Below, one piece after another: positions 35,901 through 51,850 of a stretch of DNA of 64,000 nt (the first letter of the stretch is position 1; each line of letters begins with the position of its first letter). The DNA comes from Norana najaformis (taxonomy: Eukaryota; Annelida; Clitellata; Crassiclitellata; Hormogastridae): the NCBI GenBank assembly GCA_964023275.1, contig OZ029923.1:2572551-2636550 (forward strand). The letters run 5' to 3'. The notes beneath the pieces were generated by a model. That model searched no databases. It was not told the DNA's origin and worked only from the letters and a program-made list of their open reading frames with translations. The translations under genes and the position numbers were made by a program.

Positions 35901-38900
35901 CGGAGAGAATGAGAGATCATCTGCAATAAGTTTTTGGCATAATTTGTTTTGTTTGCTGTTGCAGCTACATCTATCCGACGATGGATCAGTTGGCTATGTC
36001 ACTGTTGCAAGTTATTGAGCATTATGGGTAATTCCACTTTTTTCATATATGTTTACCGTTGACCTTGATATCTGATTTGGGCCAGGTCAAAGATTTCTTA
36101 GTTTTAAAAGCTGCCGGTTTAGGTTTGTGTTGATACGGGAGTCAAGAGTAATTTATGTTGTGTGATAACTTTGTACAACTGTCAGATGGCAGTTCTTCAG
36201 CTTCTTTGAGAGGTTCTTACAGGAGCTATATAAATATCCAATACATATATACACACATACATACACACACACATATATACAATTCATACATACATACACG
36301 ATACATACATACATCCATGCATATATAGATACATGCATACATACATACACACACAATCATGCATGCATAACATACGCTTGACAATGAGGCATGATGGGCG
36401 AATAGGTAATTTTTCACATTTGCATCAACAAAATATATTTTGCTTGACGTTTTATATCAAAAGCATTTGGCTAAAATATTTGTAAAATCTTCCTGATTTA
36501 GAATTCACTTTTCCATGTTTTGAGCGATTGAAATGAAAAATCGAATTCATCCACATGTTGCATTTCTTGTGCACAGGGTAAAGTCGTTTGTCGGATTTGG
36601 CGTCGGGGCAGGAGCGAACGTATTGGCACGTTTTGCTGTAAGTTTCATAAATGTTGCTTCATTGATATATAGTTGAACCTGTAATCGAACAATTTTGTGT
36701 ACATGATTTTGTTCATTTTTTGATTAATCAATTTTAGTTTTCTCTTCAGTTGTTATGCCCTCATATGACGTTTTGATCGTACTGCCTCACACAGAATTAT
36801 TGGCTGTTTAACGATGGTTTAACTTTCCTATAGCATCCATATGGCCTCGCCCCTACTCATTTTTTCGTGAATTAATTGGGCGAGGTCCTTCACCACCGCT
36901 GCGCGTTTGAATGGGGGCCACGCCATTTAAGGTCCCCGTGTACAGACCGTGCTAGCCCGAGATTCAAATCTCTGAAATAGGCCACTATCGGTATACAAAC
37001 CAGCATCGTCACACTCAGAGGCGCCTTAACGTATGCGTGTAGGTAACTGGGACACCAGTTAATTGTGATGATCTTGGTTTCTTTACACTGGCTGTAGTTC
37101 TGTTAATTGTGATGACTCGGTCTGTTTAACCTGATTGTTGTAGCTGTGTCGGCCAGAGCGAGTGGATGCTTTGGTCCTTGTGAATGGAAATGCGTCACAG
37201 GCCGGGTGGATCGAGTGGGCCTACCAGAAGGTATATCAAAGTCCAAGCCTCGTACAAGTCACGACTCAAGACACCTCTTTTTAGAATATCTTATGACTGC
37301 AGTTGATTTTTGAACCCTTGTACAGTGCCCTTTTCTTCGGCCTCGGCTGTGCTACGGCGCTACATAAATTGTCTTATTATTATTATTATAGATGTTTATC
37401 ATCTCTCTTTCTAATTGCTGTAGACTGTATCTCCACCTGACTGACTTTCAGGGTAGTGATCTGACTGCGGCTTGAGTTTGGTTATGAACAAAAACTAAAC
37501 GTAAGGCAAAAGGCAGTAACCAACGATTTGAAGTTTTGAAAGGGCAGCAACTCACTGATTATCACTTTGTGTATCTTCAAAATCAATTGATGCCTTGTGT
37601 ATTGGACAGTGGCGCTACAGAAGTTGCAGATTACATTTACAATTACCTCTGAGATGATCTTACGTGACTTGAGTTGGTCTCCTGCTGCCATTTCTTTGAT
37701 GTCGTCCAGGTCCAGGCTTGAAACTTCTGTTCCAGTTTGCTGGTCCACTATCTTCTTCTGGTATCCCTGCACTGTCGGATTTTGACAGGAATTCTGCAAT
37801 GGAGTATGATTATGAATTGGGGTTTCTAGCAGAAGCAATCATCAATAACTGCTGTAATAGAAGCCTTGGATTAGATTAGATTAGATAGGTTTAGACAAGA
37901 TGCACTCAAGTTCTTGGAATAGATTAAGTAACAGGTGACATAGAAGTCCTTTGACTGACTGGATTGTTTCTGTATTAATTTTGTAATGACTAAGCATCAA
38001 GATGGTGCTGATAAATTATTGTGAGGGAAGGACTTGTTCCGTCAGGGTCCAGCACAGTAGCCGTCTCAGAGGAGGTTTGAAACCGTACTCTTCATGTTAC
38101 AAGCTGAAAATTCTAGGTTAGAGTAGAATAGTAGAATATCTATGAAGATAAGATATCCCTTCAACAAAAACACGAGACCTTTTGAGCATGTTAAATCTGT
38201 TGCATCTCTAGTTTAAGTTGGAAGTCTTATTTGATCATGAAGTCAACATTAAAGCACCATAAGTAAGCGCATCACTAAGTATTTCTGTTTATATTGGTGT
38301 TTTACAGACATTGTTATTTCTTCATTTATTAGGCGCCATTATCTAATGACTTAGCATCAGTTAGTGGCACCGAGCAATTGTGAGTAAAGAACTTGCTCAA
38401 GGTCCATACACAGTAACCGTCTCGTAGGAGGCTCGAACCCGTACTCTCCTTGTTACAAGCCGAGTGCTTTACCTAATAGGCTACCGTGCCCCAGCAGAAA
38501 GCAGAGTTGCATTTTGACTGTCCTTTCGCTTATGATCGTCATGTTAACCATTGTCACGGTTCCAGAACGTAACGTGTTCCTGCATTTGTTTCTCTTGACA
38601 GTGGAACGCATGGTATCTGAAAAGCAACATGATGACTGCTGGAGTCGAGGAGTATCTACTCTGGCACTGGTTTGGCAACGTAAGTCTGGCTTTCAAATCG
38701 ATCGCTGTGGTTTCCCAAGTGTCATTTGAGCTTTGTGGTTGTTTGTTGGTTCGTTAAGTTTTGCGTTGTTCTCTGTTAGAAAACGATGGAGATGAATCCG
38801 GATCTCGTGAATACTTTCGTCGACTACATGAAGTCGATTAATCCGGTTAACCTGGGACACTACATCGCGTCTTATATTAAGTAAGGAAACTGGGTCACCG

Positions 38901-41900
38901 CTTCTGTGCTTGATGTAGGTGATGGTGAGAATGATGATGATGACGATGATAAAGCTGAATGGTGATGATGAAGAGGATGATGATGATGATGATACGGTGA
39001 TATTGATATGATGATGATATTGAGGAGAGGATGATGATAAAAGTGATGATGGTGATGAGGAGGAAGAAGGCAGCAGGAGAGTGATGGTGATGAAAATGAT
39101 TATGATGATGAGGAGGAGGAGGACGCTGATGATAATGAGAATAATGATGAATTTGTTTGCAGGAGAACTGATCTTGGGATCTGGAGAGAGCTGGATCCTA
39201 TGAAGAAGCCGAACGCTAAGAACTTCAGGTAGGCGCAGTTCCTTAATCAACTGTGCTTTAGGGGCTCTATTTTTTCTCCTACTTCCTGTTGTCGTTTCAT
39301 GCAACGTTCTGTGTTGGTGGTAGAGTTCAGTCAGCTCGTTGTTTAAAGACGTTCTTATTTATCCAGGGTTCTCATGCTGGAAGCGCCTCTGAGTAGTTTG
39401 TTCTGTAAGAAGTGCTATATAAGTTACCAAATATAGTGCAATACAGTTGTCATTTTTACAACATTCCTGCTATTTTTCATCAGTTTGTTTACTATTTACA
39501 AGTATTTTGTTTACTATTTAACTATATTGTTTACTATTTACCTGTTTTTTGTTTGCTGTTTACCTGTATATTGTTTGCTATTTACCTGTATATTGTTTGC
39601 TGTTTACCTGTGTATCTTATTGTTATTATTGTATGGCTGCTGATGTTGCAGCTGCCCGGTGATGCTGGTTGCCGGTGACAACTCCCCGCATCTTGACGAC
39701 ACGGTGGAAATGAATGGCAGACTGGATCCAACCAACTCTAACTGGGTCAAGGTCAGTTTCTCATTTGAGGATTTCAAGACGGAATATAGGACCGAATTCT
39801 AACAGTAATGGCCCAGTTTTTTTTTGCCTAAGCACCTGTCATTAAGGCGGTTCCTGTGACTTTGCTTTCTCTGAGCACTGTAGAAATCTCGAGATCATGA
39901 TCACGATTAACTTGTGTGTCACCATAATGTAAATGTAGACGTTTCTACCCTGCTCATTTTCAATAAATTAATTGGGCGATATCCTTCACAATCGTTGCCC
40001 GCTTCAGTGGGCGCCACGTCTTTTGTAATAGGATTCAGTGTTTAGCGGCATCTTGTGGCTGCCTGGGCCGTTTACGTCGACCTTCCCTGTGGGATCGATG
40101 CGGAAGCATCGGCGATTAGACGGGATTGCCGAATATATAGCGGCGGGAGGAAGCGATTTAAAGGTGTCTAAGACCACAGCCTAATATATGTAAAATGTAA
40201 AGGTAAATATACACGGTTTTATATCACGACCGTATGGCCTCGACCCTGCTCATTTTCAGTGAATTAATCGGGTGAGATCCTTCACCAACGCTGCCCGTTT
40301 GAATGGGCGCCACGTCTTTTGTTTTAGTATTCAGTGTTTAACGACATCTTGTGGCTGCCAGGGCCGTTGACGTCGACCTTTATTCAGTGGACGATCTAGA
40401 AGAGTCACCGAGCGGTTAAGCGAAATTGACGACTATGTAGCGTCGGTAAAACGCGATTTAAAGGTGTCTAAGAACAACCTATTATTTTTATTAGTATGAA
40501 GTATTTAACTACATCTTGTGGCCGCCAGGGCCGTTGACGTTAACCTTTCCTTCTTGCCTGTCGAGCGTTCATTGGCGAATAAACTAAATTGACGAATATA
40601 TAGCGTCGGTAAGAAGCGATTTAAAGGTGTCGAAGCGCAACCTAATATTTGTAAAATGTAAACGTAATAGCGACCGTATGGCCTCGACCCTGCCCATTTT
40701 TAATGAATTTATCAGGTGAGATCCTTCATCACTGCTGCCCGTTTGAATGGGCACCACTCCACTTAAGGTCCCAGTGTAGGGACCATATTAGCTCGATGTG
40801 CCATGCCAATGTAAAAAATTGCTTGAAGTCCTATTTATTGTACAAATCCTGGTGCTTTGCTGACATACAGCTGCGTAAGACAGCTTTGAAGCCATCCATT
40901 TTGAATGTTCCTATGGAGATGATCGCGCTTTAGAAGAGGTGGCTTTCAGTTTTTCATCGGCTAGCGGGCTTTTGCGCTGTTGTGTACAGCACAAATTATT
41001 TTGTAGTTTTCAGCATTGCTACGAATTTGATGCCTTTCTGTATAGAAGCGGTCAAAGTATCCTGCATATGTATACAGTATACCATGTGGGAATTTCTCGT
41101 GTTTCAGTTCAGCTGTGGTGGTATGATCTTGGAGGAATGCCCTGGAAGCATGTGTGAAGCCTTCCGACTCTTCCTGCAGGGAATGGGATATGGTAAGTGA
41201 AGAGTTGACTGTATAGTTTACGTTTTTACGAAAAGATTTATCGCTCTCAGAGTGTGACTTAAAGGTTTGACAACCAAAGTTGAGGTAGGCCTAAGCTAAA
41301 GCCATCTGCTCTGTAAATCCTCCATTCAGAGTTCATTTTCGTGGTTAAAAGTTGTTTTTTTGTGGTTAAAAGTTGTTCAAAACTGAACGTTTTGTGATAC
41401 TTATGAAAATCTACAAGTTTCCGAACAGCGCACTTAAAGCTTTTGAAAAATATAGCATTCGAAGAAATGCTTTAAAACAATCCAGTGTGTTGTCCATAGT
41501 TTTTCGTTATCGACTGTCGACCCAACCCAGTGCATTACTGTAACAGATTTGACAGTTAAAAAAACGTTAAAATTGTAACTGTAAACTCGAGATTTCTACA
41601 GCGCCCAACAAAAGCCAAGTCACGGGAACCAGCTCATTCACAGGCGCTGTCAAAACAAAATGGATAGGCAAGAAAAATCGAGTAAATTTGTAATCGTAAT
41701 CTCGAAATTTCTACAGCACCCAACGAAAGCTAAGTCATCGGAACCGGCTCTTTCAAACAAAATCGATAGCCAAGAATGGTTCGGTTCCAGGTCATGATCC
41801 AAGAGTCAGGTAGGCAGTCAGACAGGTACGGTGGGTGGTGTTTGGAATTGGAAGATTATAAATGTTCATTTACATTACAGCGAACATTATTACACGGTGT

Positions 41901-42006
41901 TACTCTTATTTTGCCAGTGCCATCACTGAGGGGCAGCATTGACATCAACCCGGCCCATATGCTGGCACACGTCAAGGCCTCGAAGCCAGGTCACGAGGTC
42001 TGCTAG
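32949..42006 (+). CDS. NDRG: NDRG family protein (11 coding exons, 347 aa)
   Basis: Member of the N-myc downstream-regulated (NDRG) family: an alpha/beta-hydrolase fold that lacks a working nucleophile elbow. The family is linked to stress response, differentiation and trafficking; its biochemical role is unsettled. Coding exons are 32949-33041, 33811-34031, 35965-36027, 36577-36637, 37144-37230, 38602-38679, 38780-38880, 39163-39228, 39652-39751, 41108-41192 and 41918-42006. Phases agree and the total is 348 codons with stop. Family signatures seen: YHDIGL (58-63), GQQEGA (94-99), YPTMDQLA, GVGAGA at the elbow (134-139), GWIEW, AGDNSP and FLQGMGY. The C-terminus is short and lacks the long Ser/Thr-rich tail of vertebrate paralogues. 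The start ATG has a good context (aaacATGG). Weakest point: the exon 1 donor (TTG|GTTGGG) is poor, so the first 31 residues are less certain. It faces Rab2 tail-to-tail. Confidence 0.95.
33400..33630 (+). mobile_element. LINE-D ORF end and 3' UTR (NDRG intron 1)
   Basis: LFKSKLKIHLFQLAYSP with stop, then the LINE-D UTR (CTTGAAGCGACCATCGACTG, GATGCTATAGAAGTTCTTAG) and tail ATTAGATTAGATTG. Confidence 0.7.
34033..34205 (+). repeat. 54-bp minisatellite starting at the NDRG exon 2 donor
   Basis: Units start at 34033, 34087, 34141 and 34195 (TAAGCAACATTTGCTTATGA), and the sequence before each is GGCTCTTCCACTGGGG or similar. The exon 2 end and its GTAAGC donor are the first unit boundary. Confidence 0.9.
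34623..34705 (+). repeat. Four 21-bp units resembling RFX X-boxes (NDRG intron 2)
   Basis: GTTACCATGGCAAT (34624), GTGACCATAGCAAT (34645), GTTACCATAGCAAT (34666) and GTAACCATAGCAAT (34687). Each fits the X-box pattern GTNRCC-N2-RGYAAC except for the last base. Confidence 0.75.
34885..35170 (-). mobile_element. LINE-A 3' end in NDRG intron 2
   Basis: Antisense copy with a degenerate, partly duplicated tail (AATCGTAATCCC repeated at 34881 and 34908), complete 3' UTR landmarks and AGAGGAGAGATAAGAGGACG where other copies carry a GA expansion. Confidence 0.75.
36828..37050 (-). mobile_element. SINE-1, single body with head (NDRG intron 4)
   Basis: CCATATGGCCTCGCCCCTAC, AGGTCCTTCACCACCGCTGC, ACAGACCGTGCTAGCCCGAG, then the head in reverse (AGAGGCGCCTTAACGTATGC). 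It ends about 95 bp before NDRG exon 5. Confidence 0.75.
37240..37396 (+). mobile_element. LINE-E 3' end directly after NDRG exon 5
   Basis: AAGTCACGACTCAAGACACC (ORF end), TTGAACCCTTGTACAGTGCC, CGGCGCTACATAAATTG and tail TTATTATTATTATTA. It begins within about 10-20 bp of the exon 5 donor (37231). Confidence 0.7.
37755..37890 (+). mobile_element. LINE-D 3' end, diverged (NDRG intron 5)
   Basis: ATGGAGTATGATTATGAATT, CTGTAATAGAAGCCTTGG and tail ATTAGATTAGATTAGAT. About 100 bp remain recognisable. Confidence 0.5.
38325..38495 (-). mobile_element. SINE-2 (NDRG intron 5)
   Basis: Minus strand: TATTAGGTAAAGCACTCGGC, TTGTAACAAGGAGAGTACGG, GTTCGAGCCTCC, body GCTCGGTGCCACTAACTGAT, end AATGGCGCCTAATAAA. 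Same layout as 3493-3662. A partial copy of its B-box part lies at 38035-38120. Confidence 0.7.
38925..39155 (+). repeat. GAT-rich trinucleotide region (NDRG intron 7)
   Basis: GATGATGAT blocks with GAGGAG and GATATT variants; the longest simple repeat in the gene block. Confidence 0.85.
39828..39912 (+). mobile_element. LINE-A 3' terminus, diverged (NDRG intron 9)
   Basis: AAGCACCTGTCATTAAGGCG, GAGCACTGTAGAAATCTCG and tail ATCATGATCACGATTAAC: the last 85 bp of LINE-A, older than most copies. Confidence 0.6.
39925..40805 (-). mobile_element. SINE-1 composite array (NDRG intron 9)
   Basis: Three successive units with the CATCTTGTGG landmark near 40050, 40345 and 40510, separated by GCGATTTAAAGGTGTC blocks, then a partial head (CACTTAAGGTCCCAGTGTAG). 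It fills most of the intron. Confidence 0.75.
41572..41860 (-). mobile_element. Two tandem LINE-A 3' ends in NDRG intron 10
   Basis: Two antisense copies in the same orientation (41572-41680 and 41688-41860), each starting at its own tail. The second ends in GGTGGTGTTTGGAATTGG, about 60 bp before the last NDRG exon. Confidence 0.7.
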
Positions 42007-42461
42007 AGCGCTTGCGTTGACGTTCTGCAAAACTGTTCAGTCCTCGTAGCCTAACTAGAAACTGTGATATGACTTGGTAATTTCAGTTGCTAAATAGTAG
42101 CGATTATTCAATCGTTCACAACGCGTTTCATTAAACGAATTTTGACTTCGTCGTCAGGTTTGTCCAATGGTTTTTACGCTGCGAAAAACCAACTTGTGAC
42201 ACGTGAGAAATTTGCAGAAATGAAGCTATATGATTATGTTCCTAAAACATTGTTTGGGTTGCGATGTTCCTTAATGCTTGCAACCGTTATTCTGATTTGT
42301 AACAAAAGAAATGCATTGTACGTTTTGATGGTTAAAAATTCTGTATTGTCATCGTTTACTGCAATCAACTATTATCATGTACTGACTGTAAATATTGTCA
42401 TCTTGTACTGAATAACAATAAGGTCAATAACCTTTGTCGATTGTATTAAATGACAATAATG

Positions 42462-42467
42462 AATAAA
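42462..42467 (+). promoter_or_regulatory. Candidate NDRG polyadenylation signal
   Basis: AATAAA lies 456 bp after the NDRG stop codon, with an ATTAAA about 20 bp before it. It is the first canonical hexamer I noticed in an otherwise plain AT-rich 3' flank. Assignment by position only. Confidence 0.45.
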
Positions 42468-42789
42468 TATTTTGTTCGTATTCGATAATGAATCGGTCAT
42501 CCATGAAGTATGTCTGCAAACAATGATCTACTTTGGACACCTCTCCCCTTCTGCACATTTGGCATCGCCCCTCCCATCATTAGGCAGCTCCTTTGATTGT
42601 GTAGGGCTAACCACGCTACAGTTTGGGGTATTTTAACAATGTCCATTGTTCTGTCAACCATTTAGTCGCTTATCAATTCCAAAAGCGCCAAACAGATACT
42701 GAACTAACAGATACTGCACTGACCGATTAAAAAACCAAGTGACTGGAATATTTAAATTTGTTGAAAAACTCGTTAATTTCACCTTCCAA

Positions 42790-43155
42790 GTTTATTTATT
42801 TATACAGAACACTTATATAGCGCCCTTTTAACAAAAATACTCAGAAGCGCTCCCAAACCAACCTCGGCGAAAGAGAACAGTCTTAAGAGAAGAATAGAAG
42901 ATAGAAGTAAAATCCCGGGGCAGAAGACGTAGAGTAACAGGAAGTCCATTCCAGAGGGTTGGGCCAGCAACAGTGACTGGAATATGTAAACTTGTTGACA
43001 AACTCGTTAATTTCACCTTCATAAGAAAACCGATCTCGGCAAATTGGCGAGTCAGAAAAACAAAGATTAGCACTTTTCGAACTATTTCGAGACTCGACTT
43101 AATACTAGGAAACATTCTTGCGGTAACTATCAGTTTCACCCACAAAATCCCCATC
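42790..43155 (-). mobile_element. LINE-C ORF2 C-terminus and 3' end
   Basis: The minus frame contains TVAGPTLWNGLPVTLR and FYSSLKTVLFRRGW, then a stop, a very short UTR with GGCGCTATATAAGTGTTCTG and a TAAATAAATAAA tail. It lies between NDRG and Rab2. Confidence 0.75.
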
Positions 43156-45142
43156 TAGTTTCACCCTTAAAATCAAAACAGTTTCACCAATAAAATCCCC
43201 ATGATTAGACCTTAAAATCAAACAATTCAATCTGAACAAGAAATATAACAAGCACAACTGAAAAAAATAAAACGAAATAACAGAGTTGGTTCAATACATC
43301 ACCCGTAAAATCCCCATCTAGTTTTATCTTGAAATAAATTTCCAGTTTACATTTGCTCCAGCTATCCTGAAACAATCAACTGCAGTACAACAGCTGACAG
43401 TAATGTGGCCACACTCATCAGTGGTTTTGTCAGCAGACACTGATGTGTCTAGTCTGATCGGACAACATAGCTTGTATTCAAGCCATCGCCGTTCACTTAG
43501 CCTTGCAGTCATCATCAGACACGAGTTCATCCAGGCCACAAGCCGAGTACTATGCCACCAGACAACTCGTGTCTTGAAACATCCAAGCCACGTGAGTTTC
43601 TGCTGCTAACAGACATTCGTTTTCAGACTGAAAGCCTTAGCCTTATAATAAAAACTTCAGAAAAACAGTATTTTCAAAAAGTTCTAAAAATATAAACTTA
43701 TTCTCAATACCTAAACTTGTAACTTATTTACTATAAATAACCTATTACATAAATAGTTTCAAATTACTCGATTAACTTTTAGCACAAAATAAATTCAGAA
43801 TTAAGTTTACTAGTAGTTAAACTACTACATTTAGTATTAACAATTAATCTAAATTTCAGTTGGGGTTAAAATCAATCTTCAGAATCACAAGCAAATACTT
43901 CCAACTTAAATTTTTTTGGTACCAGTAAACAACAATTATCAAAATACGAGCATTCAAAGTACACAGATCGTATTATTGGAAGCGGTTATAAATTTCATTT
44001 AAACACTTCGGACAAATGCAAAATACGTCCAAAACAGATACATGTACACGAAACATGCAAAGACGAATAGGCTGTCGCTCTCATTCGGAAACCACCTCTC
44101 GTATCACAATGCATTCAAAACCGCAACATTAAAGTAACGGTACAAACCCCACCCTTAGCACAGAAAGCAATGACAGCCAATCGGTTACATCGGTTCGCTA
44201 TCACCCAAGAAACTTGTGACCTCGATGCAGTGTTAGTTTTAGACAAAATTCTGATAATCCTCCACCATACTTTTGCAGGTCATTTAAAACCGATGCTATG
44301 CAAAACTTATAGCTAAAGACACAACAATCGTCAAAAGCGAATGTGCACGAGAAAACCCTCACAAAGTCGGAAATAACCGGGTTGAACTGCACTAGATTGG
44401 GCTGGAACTGCGGAAAAATTAGGTGAAGCAGACTACCAAAGCTTACTATTCAGCTAATCTAATCTAATCGAGAATCTTCCACAGTGCACAGCATCAACTA
44501 ATTGTCACTTCTTAAAGTCAAAGTCATCCATTTTTTCTACAGCGATGCTTGTAAACGATCAGGACCCACTTTACAATGGTGGCAGACATGAAGGTTAAGG
44601 CTTTCTACAGCGTGAGCGCTATTAGGGTCATCGGGCAACTAAAGAGACCCAACATCGGCAGCCACTATCCATCTAGAATCCTTCAAATGAAGGGCATATA
44701 AAAAATTGAGGTCGAGTTCCAGCAAGAGCAAAGATCACCCCTACACAGCTTCACCATCCCACATAAGTAATGTAAATTTGTATATCGCCATTCATGTAGC
44801 AACACTCTTAACAACTCATGTAACAACACTATACTGAAGTCTCATTGTAAAGTAATGCATACAATGTAATGAAAAGTTAACTCATCATCCGTGCCCTGAC
44901 CCAGACAACAATCTACCACTGAACAAGCAGACAGTTTTCAGCCTTTGATGGAATGATGGCAGTGGAAGGCTTGCTAAGTTTCTCAGCAACCTGTCCCACA
45001 GTGAAGGTCTGCATGAGGCTCATCAAATAGCAGTGCACATCAAACAACACAGTAATCATGTAAAGGAAGACTCAAAGCCGTTTTGTACTAAACTGACCAT
45101 GTCCCACGTACATGACTAAGCCTTTTGCTGTATGCCATTGGA
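43156..45142. other. NDRG-Rab2 interval, no gene recognised
   Basis: Between LINE-C and the inverted repeat. Short LINE-D tail remnant (AATCTAATCTAATC) near 44456; otherwise AT-rich and apparently unique. Confidence 0.55.
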
Positions 45143-45357
45143 CTCGTGTTTGTTAATGCACTGTATTTCCTGAAAGTCATAACATACAACATTCGTTTTC
45201 ATTCATTTTAAGTAAATCTACGTGTATAGAATTATTATATATATACTATATGACCATCTACTGTACAGATCTACTGGAAAAAAATGAATGAAAACGAATG
45301 TTGAATGTTACGACCGTCAGCAAATACAATGCATTTACAAACACGAGTCTATTGTCA
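45143..45357. repeat. MITE-like inverted repeat (NDRG-Rab2 interval)
   Basis: Arms of about 75 bp: ACTCGTGTTTGTTAATGCAC on the left against ACTCGTGTTTGTAAATGCAT (reverse complement of the right), then ACATTCGTTTTCATTCATTT in both, with an AT-rich loop of about 60 bp. Confidence 0.75.
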
Positions 45358-45369
45358 ATAACACTTACC

Positions 45370-45480
45370 ACGTTCACTCACAAGTGCAAGGTGACTGTTC
45401 AACCAATTAGGCACAATTGCATGTGACAGTTCAACCTTTTAGCCACAATTGCATGTGACAGTTCAACCAATTAGGCACAA
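45370..45480 (+). repeat. Short tandem repeat, about 36-bp units
   Basis: GTGACAGTTCAACC with ATTAGGCACAATTGCAT, three to four diverged units (45390-45478). Confidence 0.65.
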
Positions 45481-46490
45481 CTGCGTGCGACACAATCATG
45501 TTGGGCAAAATCGTCACCTTGCTTATAAAATAAAACAACTCACGAATAAAAGCAATCACATCAATCACAAAACATAACCCACAAGTGGATAATTTACAAT
45601 CAACACAGAACCCAATGAAGCAGTGACAATTACATGTAAACAAAGATCAACTCTTAACAAAATAATTCAAATGTACATCTTAGCATACAATTTCCAGGCT
45701 ACCTTAAACCTGACATAATTTTTCCAATTTCTTTTCAGCCATTTGGAAGTCATTCCTGCAGAGGTTTCTCTACAATGTCGGTCATTTTTATGCATATTTA
45801 GCATATACTCGAGTTTATGTATACACCAGAAACTCGTGTTTGGGAGCCATATAAAGAAACACCTTAAATGAGATCACACTATATCGAGTTTATCTTGTAT
45901 AGGTGAATTAATTTAGGGATCCACGTTGCCGATCGTGTAACAAAGCGTGTTATATCAAGTCTACAGGGTATTTAACATAAATTTGTCAGCTCACATCTGT
46001 TTATCACATAATTAAGTTTGCTTTTGGCTTTTTAAAGATCCTCTCATAACCTGAAAGAAGGTTAACAATCTCAACTTTGACATATGAAGTCAACAGAAGC
46101 CTCTAGAGCCAACCAGGAGAAAGTTTCAGGACGTCGAGCAAAAATTTGATTAGCGTACATTACACAGCAACTGTACAGCTGTAACGTAAACAATCGTACG
46201 ATGATTTGAAGAACCGTTTGCAGGCGTAACTTACGCAAACGACTGCAGCATTCTTTACAAAAAGAGTTTCCAGCTTCGAGTCTTAAACAACCAGCCTAAA
46301 GCTACCACAATCTAGCAACCACGTTCTCTACTATTAGAACAGTATTTTTCCCAAATGACATAATTAACTTCTTAAAAATTAAACAAACATGGACAGTAGA
46401 CTAGAAGCAGACCAGAGGGAGGTTCATAGTCGCAGTTGGAAAGAAAAACTGCTGGTAAGGAACCATTTTGTTTTCGTTTAGCCCGAGTCC

Positions 46491-50700
<4,210 letters not shown>

Positions 50701-50800
50701 TATTTACTGTTTTAGCTCAAAAGGCGGAATATTTTATTAGTAAACGTCAATGGCGGAAATACGTCACTGGACGCATGCGCTCTCGCTCTCATGCGGTAAA
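50701..50800 (-). promoter_or_regulatory. Candidate Rab2 core promoter
   Basis: Within 100 bp upstream of the Rab2 ATG there is a palindromic GCATGCG (NRF-1-like, in 50771-50780), a CRE-like TGACGTA on the minus strand (50760-50766) and a YY1-like AATGGCGG on the plus strand (50749-50756). This combination is typical of housekeeping promoters. No clear TATA box at the expected distance. Motifs are seen; function is inferred from the gene next to them. Confidence 0.5.
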
Positions 50801-50974
50801 AAAGTCCATTGAGCTATCAATTAAACATTTGTGACCAATAATCTAAGTAAGTAAGCAAGTAATATTTTATTAGAGTGAGACTGTACAAAAATGCATGTAT
50901 GCAGAAATATAATACAAGATCATGGTACAATACAGTCTAAATGTTCAACTTTAAATATAGTTATAGTTAAAAAT

Positions 50975-51045
50975 CCAAAGACTTGCATAGCGCCGTTATT
51001 TTAATAATCAAGGCATCAGTCGATGGTCGCTTAAAGGCAAAGTTG
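50975..51045 (-). mobile_element. LINE-D 3' terminus upstream of Rab2
   Basis: Antisense remnant: CTTGCATAGCGCCGTTATTT, GCATCAGTCGATGGTCGC. About 70 bp. Confidence 0.55.
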
Positions 51046-51568
51046 CAATAAACATATACTATACTACAGGGCCAAAGGAGATAAAGTCATTCTTATACTT
51101 TTCGGTTATGAGATGCGCGGAGGGTGGAAAATTTGAAATCGGACGACAAAACAATACTCTATTCCAGAGATCCTTCTCAGTAAGGAGGCCTCAAATACAT
51201 TACAAAGTCAAGAAAAGGGTGACAGAATAATAATCATAAGGTCGCAGAATAAACACAACTATAGTTCAGATGTACTTTCCCAACAATCAGCCGATGACTA
51301 AAGGAATGGTTGGGTTTTAACAAAAAGCCACTGGGCTTTATGGATGAGATTCCAAGGCACAATATGAAGATCATAATAGATTTGAATGCACAAATTGGAC
51401 TGCATTTGGATGAGGTAATGGGAAGGATGGCGGGGTGAAAGATCTGGTAAAGGAGAGAGATTACTCAGTCTCTGCGGCAATTACAGATCATAAATTACAC
51501 GTTATAGCAGTAGCAGATTATATTAATGATTACCGGATTCACATGTGATGTTGATCATAGTTAATAAT

Positions 51569-51850
51569 TATTGTTAGTTGATTAAATCGTGATTAAATAA
51601 CGGCTTCGCATGACGTTGGTCAAGATGTTGCTAATCATTGTTATGACGTTGATCAATGGTTTCATGTTAATCATTGGTAACTGATTAGATTGTGATCAAT
51701 TAACGGCTTCGCATGACGTTGTTCATGATGATGCTAATCATTGTCATGACGTTGATCAATGGTTTCATGTTAATCATTAGTAACTGATTAGATTGTGATC
51801 AATTAACGGCTTCGCATGACGTTGTTCATGATGATGCTAGGCGTGGTACT
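51569..51850 (+). repeat. 103-bp tandem repeat overlapping the PDE9A stop
   Basis: Three copies, with CGGCTTCGCATGACGTTG at 51601, 51704 and 51807. The third copy contains the last 13 or so codons and the stop of PDE9A; the other two lie downstream of the gene. Confidence 0.9.
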
